The notes under the pieces: model-generated
Told to the model about the DNA's origin: nothing
Databases searched by the model: none
What the model saw: only the letters and a program-made list of their open reading frames with translations
Made by a program: the position numbers and the translations under genes
Assembly: GCA_028822955.1 (NCBI GenBank)
Contig: JAPKCL010000083.1
Coordinates: forward strand, 1 to 7,433
Reading direction: 5' to 3'
Source: Candidatus Poseidoniaceae archaeon
Lineage (GTDB): Archaea; Thermoplasmatota; Poseidoniia; Poseidoniales; Poseidoniaceae
Length of the DNA stretch: 7,433 bases
Shown: in pieces, positions 1 to 5,593 of the stretch
Layout: the number at the start of each line of letters is the position of its first letter
How positions within the stretch are numbered: position 1 is the stretch's first letter

Positions 1-6
1 CTTTGA

Positions 7-46
7 AATTGAGAGTGTTCAAGCGATTGCTTGACCACACTCAATT
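7..46 (-). repeat. Imperfect 40-nt hairpin across the dph6 stop codon
   Basis: Outer arms 7-13 and 40-46 pair over 7 bp. Positions 16-18 pair with 37-39, and 19-24 pair with 29-34 around the tetraloop 25-28. Small bulges lie at 14-15 and 35-36. That gives 16 paired bases in total. The dph6 stop codon (19-21) is inside the inner stem. It could act in transcription termination or mRNA 3'-end stability. No long T-tract follows on the minus strand before the window ends, so a terminator role is only a possibility. Confidence 0.5.
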
Positions 47-684
47 ACAAAGGTTCCTCGAACTCCATCCCAGTCGACGGAGCCAGTTAGTTCGAGTTTT
101 CCAGGTAGATGCGGCCCTCCTGTCACAAGAGTTTCGTATTCTCCACCCTCGCCATCAACATTGAATCTATATTTGCGAGCAAGTTCTTCAAGTTCTGTTA
201 GCAAAGCGAAATTGAGAGTTCTACCAATCCACTCCTTTCCTAAGCCTTCACAACTCACTCCAGTGATGAATACCTCGAATCCATTTTCGATAAGGCCGTG
301 CATATGTGATTCACTTTTCTGATGCCAAAGGGGAGTCCAACTTTTGATATTGAGGCGTTCAGCCATTCGTTCAATCCGACTCTTCTGGTAATCAGAACGT
401 AATGCCCCACTGACGACACCATCAATATCCAATTGAGATAATGCAGTTTCAAGGTCGGTAATTTCAACTTCTTGTTCCCCTACCGAATGAACTTCTACCC
501 ATTCGATCCCTGCGAGTTGGGCTTGATGCTCCACGAGATGAGTTCCAGGGACTTGAAACATCCAAGAATCGCCACCTGTAATCCGCACAGTTACCAGATG
601 AGTCACATCCCACCCTCGGCACATTGCCCACCACCACGCAGCGGCAGAATCCTTTCCACCAGAAGAGAGTACTGCAACACGCAT
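19..684 (-). CDS. dph6: Diphthine--ammonia ligase (Dph6-like ATP pyrophosphatase)
   Basis: Complete 221-residue protein of the Dph6/MJ0570-type adenine nucleotide alpha-hydrolase family. The family catalyses the last, ATP-dependent amidation of diphthine to diphthamide on the conserved histidine of elongation factor 2, in the cytoplasm. Visible motifs are the PP-loop SGGKDS at residues 8-13, directly after a short N-terminal strand, a GVSCEGLGKEWIGR segment near residues 142-155, and the family signature GEGGEYETLV at 178-187, which lies near the substrate site. The length matches single-domain archaeal members, without the C-terminal RidA-like domains of eukaryotic Dph6. The ATG at 684 places the PP-loop where the family has it. 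The gene is divergent from psmA across a 171-nt gap, so it is not part of the superoperon, although its EF2 role fits the translation theme. The family call is strong. The exact substrate is inferred from the family. Confidence 0.9.
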   Translation of the reverse strand: MRVAVLSSGGKDSAAAWWWAMCRGWDVTHLVTVRITGGDSWMFQVPGTHLVEHQAQLAGIEWVEVHSVGEQEVEITDLETALSQLDIDGVVSGALRSDYQKSRIERMAERLNIKSWTPLWHQKSESHMHGLIENGFEVFITGVSCEGLGKEWIGRTLNFALLTELEELARKYRFNVDGEGGEYETLVTGGPHLPGKLELTGSVDWDGVRGTFVIECGQAIA

Positions 685-855
685 GTTGAACGCACATCGC
701 CCTATTTGATGAGTTTAGGGGTGAGGTGTGTTTTGGTGAGGGTTCAAATGGGGTGGCGAGTTAACAAGAATGTCACGGCCTTTGAGCGGGGATTCATTCG
801 TGTGAACCCTCATCCTCATAAAGCGTCGATTGAACGAGACAATGAGAGTGAAGAT
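685..855. promoter_or_regulatory. Divergent dph6/psmA intergenic region with inverted repeat
   Basis: This 171-nt gap separates the divergent start codons of dph6 and psmA and must hold the promoters of both units. A perfect 10-bp inverted repeat is present: TGAGGGTTCA at 737-746 and its complement TGAACCCTCA at 803-812, separated by 56 nt. The pairing extends outward by one G-T and one G-C pair. TATA-like stretches are weak: TCATAAAG (815-822) lies about 34-41 nt before the psmA ATG, and on the minus strand CCTAAACT (rc of 713-720) lies about 30 nt before the dph6 ATG. Neither is a convincing box, and I cannot assign transcription starts. The plus-strand frame of psmA happens to stay open across the region, but nothing there resembles a protein domain. 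Confidence 0.5.
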
Positions 856-1578
856 ATGCAACCAAGCGGAAGAGGATATGACCATGGAATTACTACATTC
901 AGCCCAGACGGACGATTGTTCCAAGTTGAATACGCAAGAGAATCAGTAAAGCGTGGAACAACCACTGCTGGACTGAAGTTCCGTGAAGGGGTTGTATTGG
1001 TTTGTGACAAGCGTATTGTCAGCCGCCTTATTATTCCAGAATCTATTGAAAAGATGTTCAAAATTGATAATCACATCGGTGTTGCTACTTCAGGATTAGT
1101 TGCAGATGCTCGTCAATTGGTTGCTCGAGCTCGAGTTGATGCTCAAGTAAACCGTATTACATACGCAGCAAGTGTACCTGTTGATGTTCTTGTCAAGAAA
1201 ATCTGCGATTTCAAACAATCATTCACCCAGTACGGTGGTTCCCGACCATTTGGAACTGCACTTCTCATCGGTGGGGTTGACGCTAACGGAATTCACCTCT
1301 ATGAAACCGACCCAAGTGGTGCTTACCAGTCTTATCATGCTGGCGCTATTGGAAGCGGACGTAACACTGTCATCGAATACTTCGAATCAAATTGGAAAGA
1401 AGGACTTACGCTCAATGCTGCAATGAAACTCGGACTTGAAGCACTCCGCAGTGCGAATGATACTGAACTCAACCGTGAAGCGGTTGAAGTCACTGTTGTT
1501 GATGGGGATGGATATCGTGTACTCGACCGTTCAGAAGTCAACAAGCAAATTGACCGTCTCAAGCCACTTGAAGAGTGA
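856..1578 (+). CDS. psmA: 20S proteasome alpha subunit
   Basis: A 240-residue archaeal proteasome alpha subunit. Seven copies form each outer ring of the 20S core, gate substrate entry and dock the PAN/Cdc48-type ATPase. The N-terminus carries the hallmark YDHGITTFSPDGRLFQVEYA (residues 8-27). RLI..ESIEKM follows, with Lys66 at the same position as the lysine that binds the ATPase HbYX tail in Thermoplasma acidophilum. Further signatures are TSGLVADAR, QYGGSRPFGTALL and AIGSGR. The frame is open far upstream (to 472), but the ATG at 856 gives the family's usual MQ-x-YD start and is preceded by a GAGAGTGA purine stretch. The earlier codons overlap dph6 on the other strand. It is the first gene of the plus-strand block, 54 nt before SBDS. 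No beta subunit gene is in the window. Confidence 0.97.
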   Translation: MQPSGRGYDHGITTFSPDGRLFQVEYARESVKRGTTTAGLKFREGVVLVCDKRIVSRLIIPESIEKMFKIDNHIGVATSGLVADARQLVARARVDAQVNRITYAASVPVDVLVKKICDFKQSFTQYGGSRPFGTALLIGGVDANGIHLYETDPSGAYQSYHAGAIGSGRNTVIEYFESNWKEGLTLNAAMKLGLEALRSANDTELNREAVEVTVVDGDGYRVLDRSEVNKQIDRLKPLEE

Positions 1579-1632
1579 TTTTGAATAACCACGTTCAAAT
1601 GCCGTCGCTCTTTTCACCAACTGAGGGATACT

Positions 1633-2319
1633 ATGGTCAGTCTAGATGATGCCGTTCTTGCACGGATGGAGAAAGGCGGAAAACGCTACGAACTTTTGGT
1701 CGATCCGAATTTGGTTGAGGACTTTAAATCGAAACCAGAAACTGTTGATCTCAATCATTTCCTCGCTATGGATGAAGTATTTCATGATATACGTGGTGGA
1801 GAACGTCCTACAGCAGATGCAATCGAAAAGACATTCGCAACTCAAGATATTTTGGAGATTGCAAAAATAATTCTCGCTAAAGGAAGTATCCAACTGACAA
1901 CTTCACAACGCAAGGCGAGAGTTGAAGAAATGCGTCAGCAAATTGTTCACGAAATCCACACCCAAGCAGTGGATCCGAAAACAAAGAGTCCACACCCCAA
2001 AACTCGAATCGAATTGGCTCTCGAGGAATCAAGGTATTCTGTCGACCCGTTCAAGCGGTTAGACGACCAAGTCAAAGATGCCTTGGAATTGTTAAAACCA
2101 ATGATTCCACTCTCTTTTGAATCGATTCGACTTGCGATACGAGTGCCGGGTTCTGCCTATGGTTCCGCCTCACGCATCCTTCGCCCCTATTTGGAAAAAG
2201 AACAGTGGTTAGAAAACGGTTCTTGGGCCGGAATTATTGAAATCCCTGCTGGCATGAAAGATACCATAATTGGTAAACTCATGAACCAATCATCAGACAC
2301 TGAATGCAAGGAATTGTGA
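1633..2319 (+). CDS. sdo1: Ribosome maturation protein SBDS/Sdo1
   Basis: A 228-residue SBDS-family protein. In eukaryotes SBDS works with the EFL1 GTPase to release eIF6 (Tif6) from the new 60S subunit. Archaeal members bind the large subunit and are thought to act in its maturation. The three-domain layout is visible: an N-terminal FYSH domain (about 1-88, with AVLARMEKGGKRYELLVDP near the start), a helical middle with the very conserved VDPKTKSPHP at 113-122 followed by TRIELALEE, and a C-terminal ferredoxin-like domain ending in the conserved EIPAGM segment. The length is typical of archaeal members. The ATG at 1633 follows GAGGGA (1623-1628) by 4 nt. It sits between psmA and rrp4, the classic superoperon position, which independently supports the call. 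Confidence 0.96.
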   Translation: MVSLDDAVLARMEKGGKRYELLVDPNLVEDFKSKPETVDLNHFLAMDEVFHDIRGGERPTADAIEKTFATQDILEIAKIILAKGSIQLTTSQRKARVEEMRQQIVHEIHTQAVDPKTKSPHPKTRIELALEESRYSVDPFKRLDDQVKDALELLKPMIPLSFESIRLAIRVPGSAYGSASRILRPYLEKEQWLENGSWAGIIEIPAGMKDTIIGKLMNQSSDTECKEL

Positions 2320-2390
2320 CTTGAGGTCCGTGCGTTTACTTAGAAGCGCAAGGGGTCGGTTTTATCATGGGATGGCGATTCGCCACGAAT

Positions 2391-2397
2391 GGAGAGA
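2391..2397 (+). promoter_or_regulatory. Shine-Dalgarno site choosing the rrp4 start
   Basis: GGAGAGA ends 5 nt before the ATG at 2403 and supports that start over the in-frame ATG at 2367. Confidence 0.6.
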
Positions 2398-2402
2398 AAG
2401 AA

Positions 2403-3098
2403 ATGTCCAACGGTCAAAACGGCGCCGAGCTGCGCCTCGTGACCCCAGGTATGGCTATTGGGCCATCTTCTGGGATGCGCGTAGGAAGTGGTGCAATCGC
2501 ACATAATGAAACAATCATTGCTACCCGTCTCGGGTGGGTAAAGCAACTCAATAACACGGTCTCTGTTGATCCAATTAACAGTGCTTACATGCCACGTTCC
2601 GGTGACTTGATTGTCGCTACTGTGGCTGAAGTCCGTAACAATCTCTGGTTCATGAATGTCAACGGTCCTTTCCAAGGTCTTTTGCCAATGTCTTTGGCTC
2701 CATGGAAAGTCGAATTCGGGGCTGCCCGTCAACACATGGGTATTGGCGATGTCGTTTTGGCACGTGTTCAAGAAGTTGATGAATGCCACAATGTTGTCCT
2801 CACCATGAAAGGTGTTGGCCTACGACGCCTCAATCAAGGTACGGTTCACTCTGTACCAATTACTCACATCGAACGTCTTCGTGGAGAAGGTAATGCTACC
2901 ATCCAACGACTTCGTGAAGCTTGTGACTGCCGTATCATCGTTGGTGAAAACGGCAGAGTCTGGGTCGATGGTGATGCAGACGGAATTGCTTGGGCTCGCC
3001 AAGCAATCGATTTAGTTCAGGCCTCTGGACACAAAAACACATTCGAAGCAGAATTGTCTGCTCTTGAAATGAATGCTCCAACAAATGGTGATGCTTAA
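2403..3098 (+). CDS. rrp4: Exosome RNA-binding cap subunit Rrp4
   Basis: A 231-residue Rrp4, one of the two archaeal exosome cap proteins (the other, Csl4, is not in this window). It sits on top of the Rrp41/Rrp42 ring and guides RNA, with a preference for A-rich tails, into the central channel. Domains in order are an N-terminal beta domain beginning LVTPGMAIGP (12-21), an S1 domain opening with Y-x-P-x-x-GD (62-68), and a KH domain with a GEGN loop (161-164) and the Rrp4 signature VGENGRVWV (180-188). I chose the ATG at 2403 because GGAGAGA (2391-2397) lies just before it. An in-frame ATG at 2367, preceded by AAGGGGTCGG, would add 12 residues and cannot be excluded. Its stop overlaps the rrp41 start by 1 nt (TAATG). 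Confidence 0.94.
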   Translation: MSNGQNGAELRLVTPGMAIGPSSGMRVGSGAIAHNETIIATRLGWVKQLNNTVSVDPINSAYMPRSGDLIVATVAEVRNNLWFMNVNGPFQGLLPMSLAPWKVEFGAARQHMGIGDVVLARVQEVDECHNVVLTMKGVGLRRLNQGTVHSVPITHIERLRGEGNATIQRLREACDCRIIVGENGRVWVDGDADGIAWARQAIDLVQASGHKNTFEAELSALEMNAPTNGDA

Positions 3099-3826
3099 TG
3101 GGCGGATACGGTGATGTAAAATTATTACGCGACGACGGTCTACGACTGGACGGACGCAAGCTTGACGAAATGCGACCAGTGACCATCGAAGCAGGAATAT
3201 TACCTGCTGCTGTTGGATCAGCAATGGTTACGCATGGATTGAACGTTGCAGTTGCTGCAGTGTATGGACCTATGGAAGCGCACCCACGTAAGATTCAACG
3301 CCAAGACCGAGCGGTTATTGACGTTCGTTACAACATGGCTCCTTTCTCGACCAGCGACCGAATCCGACCTGGATTCAACCGCCGTTCCCGAGAAATTTCC
3401 AAAGTAATTGCTGAAGCACTCGAATCGGTCGTTCTCGTTGAACGTTACCCACGTTCTAAAATCCGTGTTGAAATCGAAATTCTAACTGCAGAAGCAGGAA
3501 CTCGCTGTGCCGGTCTTACCGCAGCAGCAGTTGCTCTTGCTGATGCTGGAATCCCAATGCGTGACCTCATCGTAGGCGTTGCATCAGGTAAAGTCGAAGA
3601 TACCGTTGTTCTCGACCTCGACAAGGCAGAAGATAACTATGGACAAGCAGATTTGCCTGTTGGGATTTTACCAAACACCGGTGAAGTCGCTTTCTTACAA
3701 ATGGATGGAGACCTTTCCCCAGACGAATTCAATCTCGCTATGGAATACAATTTCAAAGCAGCCGCAGAAATCCATGAAGTCATGGTTGATGCACTTAAGC
3801 GCCGATACGAAGGAGGTGAGAACTGA
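3098..3826 (+). CDS. rrp41: Exosome catalytic subunit Rrp41 (RNase PH family)
   Basis: A 242-residue Rrp41, the catalytic subunit of the hexameric Rrp41-Rrp42 ring. It degrades RNA 3'-to-5' by phosphorolysis and can run in reverse to add heteropolymeric tails. The start GLRLDGRKLDEMRP (14-27) is the RNase PH-fold signature. FNRRSREIS holds Arg95/Arg96, matching the arginines that bind RNA and phosphate in characterised archaeal Rrp41. GTRCAGLTAA (134-143) lines the phosphate site. Asp179 and Asp185 in EDNYGQADLPVG match the catalytic acidic pair, so the enzyme should be active. The ATG overlaps the rrp4 stop by 1 nt, with GGTGA (3087-3091) 6 nt upstream. The stop overlaps rrp42 by 1 nt. Coupling should help keep the ring subunits equimolar (inference). 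Confidence 0.97.
   Translation: MGGYGDVKLLRDDGLRLDGRKLDEMRPVTIEAGILPAAVGSAMVTHGLNVAVAAVYGPMEAHPRKIQRQDRAVIDVRYNMAPFSTSDRIRPGFNRRSREISKVIAEALESVVLVERYPRSKIRVEIEILTAEAGTRCAGLTAAAVALADAGIPMRDLIVGVASGKVEDTVVLDLDKAEDNYGQADLPVGILPNTGEVAFLQMDGDLSPDEFNLAMEYNFKAAAEIHEVMVDALKRRYEGGEN
3811..3819 (+). promoter_or_regulatory. Near-perfect Shine-Dalgarno for rrp42
   Basis: AGGAGGTGA lies 6 nt before the rrp42 ATG (3826) and inside the last codons of rrp41. It matches the 16S rRNA 3' end almost completely and is the strongest such site in the window. Together with the TGATG overlap it indicates efficient coupled initiation. Confidence 0.8.
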
Positions 3827-4611
3827 TGGTAGAACTCGTTCCAACATTACTTCGTCAAGAACTCGCTCGCCTCGCTGAATCCGATACTCGACTTGACGGT
3901 CGAGGGCAATGGGATGGCCGTGAAGTCAGTTTGGAAGTTAATTGCCTCTACAATGCAGAAGGTTCTGCAAAAGTTGTAATGGGTAAAACAATCGTTTACG
4001 CTGGTGTCAAGTTTGAACTTCGTACACCTTGGCCAGACCGTCCAGCCCAAGGTTCACTCATGTGCAGTGCTGAATTGCGCCCTGTAGCTCACAAAAAGTA
4101 TGAGCCAGGACCACCTTCTCCAGAATCGATCGAACTTGGTCGAGTCGTAGACCGTGGAATTCGTGAATCCGGTTGTATCGACATGGAAAGTTTGTGTATT
4201 GTTCCCGGCGAGAAAGTTTGGGGTGTCATGATTGACATCCATGTTCTCTCAGATGGCGGTAATATCTTCGACGCATGTGGCCTTGCTGCTATTGCTGCTT
4301 TGCGAACTGCAATCGTTCCTGCTGAACGTTTTGACGTTGGCGAAGATTACACTCTAAAGGTGAAGGGCGCCCCTATTATGGCATCATTCACTCGTGTAGG
4401 TGGACGCTATGTCTACGACCCTTCAGAAGAGGAAGAACTTGGTGGCGATGAACGTATTCACATCACTCTCGGAGACGAGGGCCACCTTCATTCTCTACAA
4501 AAGGGGTTAAGAGGTGTGTTCACGCCGGCCGAATTTGCAGAGATATTTGGTGTGGCACATCTCCGATGTGCTGAACTCCGAAAACTCGTAGCACTCCAGG
4601 AGGGGAACTGA
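3826..4611 (+). CDS. rrp42: Exosome non-catalytic ring subunit Rrp42
   Basis: A 261-residue Rrp42, the RNase PH-fold partner that alternates with Rrp41 in the exosome ring. It is catalytically inactive but is needed for RNA binding and for Rrp41 activity. Family signatures are DTRLDGRGQWDGRE (20-33), AEGSAKVVMGKT (44-55), EPGPPSPESIELGRVVDRGIRES spread over 93-115 with the conserved arginines of the ring interface, and VWGVMIDIHVLSDGGNIFDA further on. The acidic catalytic pair seen in Rrp41 is replaced here, as expected for this subunit. The length is near the usual 260-275 residues. Its start overlaps the rrp41 stop by 1 nt, and its stop (4609-4611) abuts the TTG start of rpl37ae directly. 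Confidence 0.97.
   Translation: MVELVPTLLRQELARLAESDTRLDGRGQWDGREVSLEVNCLYNAEGSAKVVMGKTIVYAGVKFELRTPWPDRPAQGSLMCSAELRPVAHKKYEPGPPSPESIELGRVVDRGIRESGCIDMESLCIVPGEKVWGVMIDIHVLSDGGNIFDACGLAAIAALRTAIVPAERFDVGEDYTLKVKGAPIMASFTRVGGRYVYDPSEEEELGGDERIHITLGDEGHLHSLQKGLRGVFTPAEFAEIFGVAHLRCAELRKLVALQEGN
4598..4605 (+). promoter_or_regulatory. Shine-Dalgarno site supporting the TTG start of rpl37ae
   Basis: AGGAGGGG lies 6 nt before the TTG at 4612. This strong site at ideal spacing, with no ATG in frame before the zinc-binding region, fixes the non-ATG start. Confidence 0.75.
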
Positions 4612-4971
4612 TTGGCAAAACGAACTCAAAAAGCAGGCGCAACAGCACGATTTGGAGCACGATACGGTGTATCCGTACGACGTAACTCAGGTGCTGCACT
4701 CGCTAAAAAGACAGCAAAGTACACCTGTCCGGTCTGTCAATACCGCAAAGTCGGCCGACTCTCTGTCGGAATCTGGGCATGCGGAAAGTGCGGACACACC
4801 TTTGCAGGTGGCGCATGGGAACCATTCACTCGGGCATCCGATACCAACAGCCGTATTCTTCGACGTTCAGTCGAAGGTGCTACCACTGCTGATATGGCCT
4901 TCATCGCACAACAAGCTGCACTCGACTATGAGCGTGCTCTTGCTGCTGGTGAGATTACTGAAGAAGAGTGA
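4612..4971 (+). CDS. rpl37ae: 50S ribosomal protein L37Ae (eL43)
   Basis: A 119-residue zinc-ribbon protein of the large ribosomal subunit. The basic N-terminus contains the family pattern GATARFGARYGVSVRR (9-24). A four-cysteine zinc site follows: CPVC (39-42) and CGKC (57-60). Then comes the diagnostic TFAGGAWEP (63-71). The start is TTG directly after the rrp42 stop, read as methionine. Family members are usually about 70-95 residues. Residues after about 90 form an extra tail of roughly 30 residues rich in alanine and glutamate (ending GEITEEE) that I do not recognise. In many euryarchaeal operons rpoP follows this gene, but here the next gene is pcc1-like. The family call is firm and the tail function is unknown. 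Confidence 0.93.
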   Translation: MAKRTQKAGATARFGARYGVSVRRNSGAALAKKTAKYTCPVCQYRKVGRLSVGIWACGKCGHTFAGGAWEPFTRASDTNSRILRRSVEGATTADMAFIAQQAALDYERALAAGEITEEE

Positions 4972-4979
4972 ATACACTC

Positions 4980-4987
4980 CGAGGAGT
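4980..4987 (+). promoter_or_regulatory. Shine-Dalgarno site choosing the pcc1 start
   Basis: CGAGGAGT lies 7 nt before the ATG at 4995. It favours this start over an in-frame GTG at 4968 that overlaps the rpl37ae stop codon as GTGA. Confidence 0.6.
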
Positions 4988-4994
4988 GTTTCAC

Positions 4995-5255
4995 ATGGCA
5001 ACCTCTTGGTCGCTTACCCTTTCAGTACAATCAAAATCGATTGCTGACACGAAGGCTCTTGCTGACGCACTTACAACCGATGAGGCAGTTCTTTGGTCAT
5101 CCGATCAAGAGAGTTTTTCATTTCAACTACATGAGCACAAGTCGAAGGATTTGAGAGCGATGTGGAATACTCGAATGCGAGGACTCATGGCAGTCGATTC
5201 ACTCCTCTCTTCTCTTGTTGACCGGTCCGAGGGTTCATCAACCAAAACCCAGTGA
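4995..5255 (+). CDS. pcc1: KEOPS complex subunit Pcc1-like protein
   Basis: A small 86-residue protein that resembles Pcc1, the dimerising subunit of the KEOPS complex. KEOPS transfers threonylcarbamoyl to A37 of ANN-decoding tRNAs (t6A). The fold pattern fits: a first strand (residues 5-12), a helix (14-26) with alternating hydrophobics, two strands (31-34, 40-46), then the family's C-terminal helix with KDLRAMWNTRMRGL (51-64), matching the usual LRA-x-x-N-S/T-x-x-R core. There are no cysteines, so it is not RpoP. Synteny also supports it: pcc1-like genes sit between L37Ae and prefoldin beta in other Euryarchaeota. A GTG start at 4968 would add nine residues and overlap the previous stop. 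The call rests on one motif plus position, so it is moderately firm. Confidence 0.78.
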   Translation: MATSWSLTLSVQSKSIADTKALADALTTDEAVLWSSDQESFSFQLHEHKSKDLRAMWNTRMRGLMAVDSLLSSLVDRSEGSSTKTQ

Positions 5256-5263
5256 GAACAACA

Positions 5264-5267
5264 GGTG
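5264..5267 (+). promoter_or_regulatory. Short GGTG ribosome binding site for prefoldin beta
   Basis: GGTG, the archaeal core, lies 5 nt before the ATG at 5273 and favours it over an in-frame GTG at 5252 that overlaps the pcc1 stop as GTGA. Confidence 0.5.
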
Positions 5268-5272
5268 AGAGT

Positions 5273-5593
5273 ATGGACAATATCGAACAACTCCAAGTGG
5301 TCGTTAAAGAAGTGCAAGCAGCACGTCAGCAACTCTCTAATCTTCGTGCGCAAGTGCTTGAACTGGAAACAACTGTAGAATCGGTAAAGAATCAGCCAGA
5401 TGATCTGGCATTGCATCAACAAATGGGTGGCGTGATGGTTGAAGTGTTTGACCGCCCGGCATTGCTCAAGGATTTGGAAGATACTCTTGTTACGTTGAAA
5501 GAACACCTTGAACGTTTTACTGACCGTGAGGCTGAACTGTTATCAACATACAATCAATTGAAACAAATGCTTGCGGGGACTGAAAACGCATGA
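5273..5593 (+). CDS. pfdB: Prefoldin beta subunit (GimC beta)
   Basis: A 106-residue prefoldin beta subunit. Four copies join two alpha subunits in a jellyfish-shaped hexamer that holds unfolded proteins and hands them to the thermosome. The sequence is almost all coiled coil: an N-terminal helix (about 2-41), a beta-hairpin (about 44-62) with QQMGGVMVEVFDRPALL in place of the family's YR-x-V-G-x-L-L-V pattern, and a C-terminal helix (about 64-102) with heptad leucines. The length is in the usual 105-125 range. It sits 17 nt after pcc1 and its stop overlaps the DHH gene by 4 nt (ATGA). Its place at this end of the exosome operon is conserved in Euryarchaeota. The alpha subunit is not in this window. 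Confidence 0.9.
   Translation: MDNIEQLQVVVKEVQAARQQLSNLRAQVLELETTVESVKNQPDDLALHQQMGGVMVEVFDRPALLKDLEDTLVTLKEHLERFTDREAELLSTYNQLKQMLAGTENA

Noticed and set aside
738..756. GGGTTCAAAT, which resembles a tRNA T-arm
   Set aside because: The following bases do not pair to close the T-stem, and no acceptor, D or anticodon arms fit on either strand.
472..855. Open frame continuing 128 codons upstream of psmA
   Set aside because: It runs antisense through dph6 and has no proteasome-like or other recognisable sequence. The ATG at 856 gives the family's conserved N-terminus.
1124..1135. Perfect 12-bp palindrome CTCGAGCTCGAG in psmA
   Set aside because: It encodes the repeated Ala-Arg-Ala-Arg of the protein (conserved region after SGLVADAR), so codon repetition explains it.
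2340..2789. 149-codon minus-strand open frame opposite rrp4
   Set aside because: It is a shadow of rrp4. The plus strand carries clear S1 and KH motifs.
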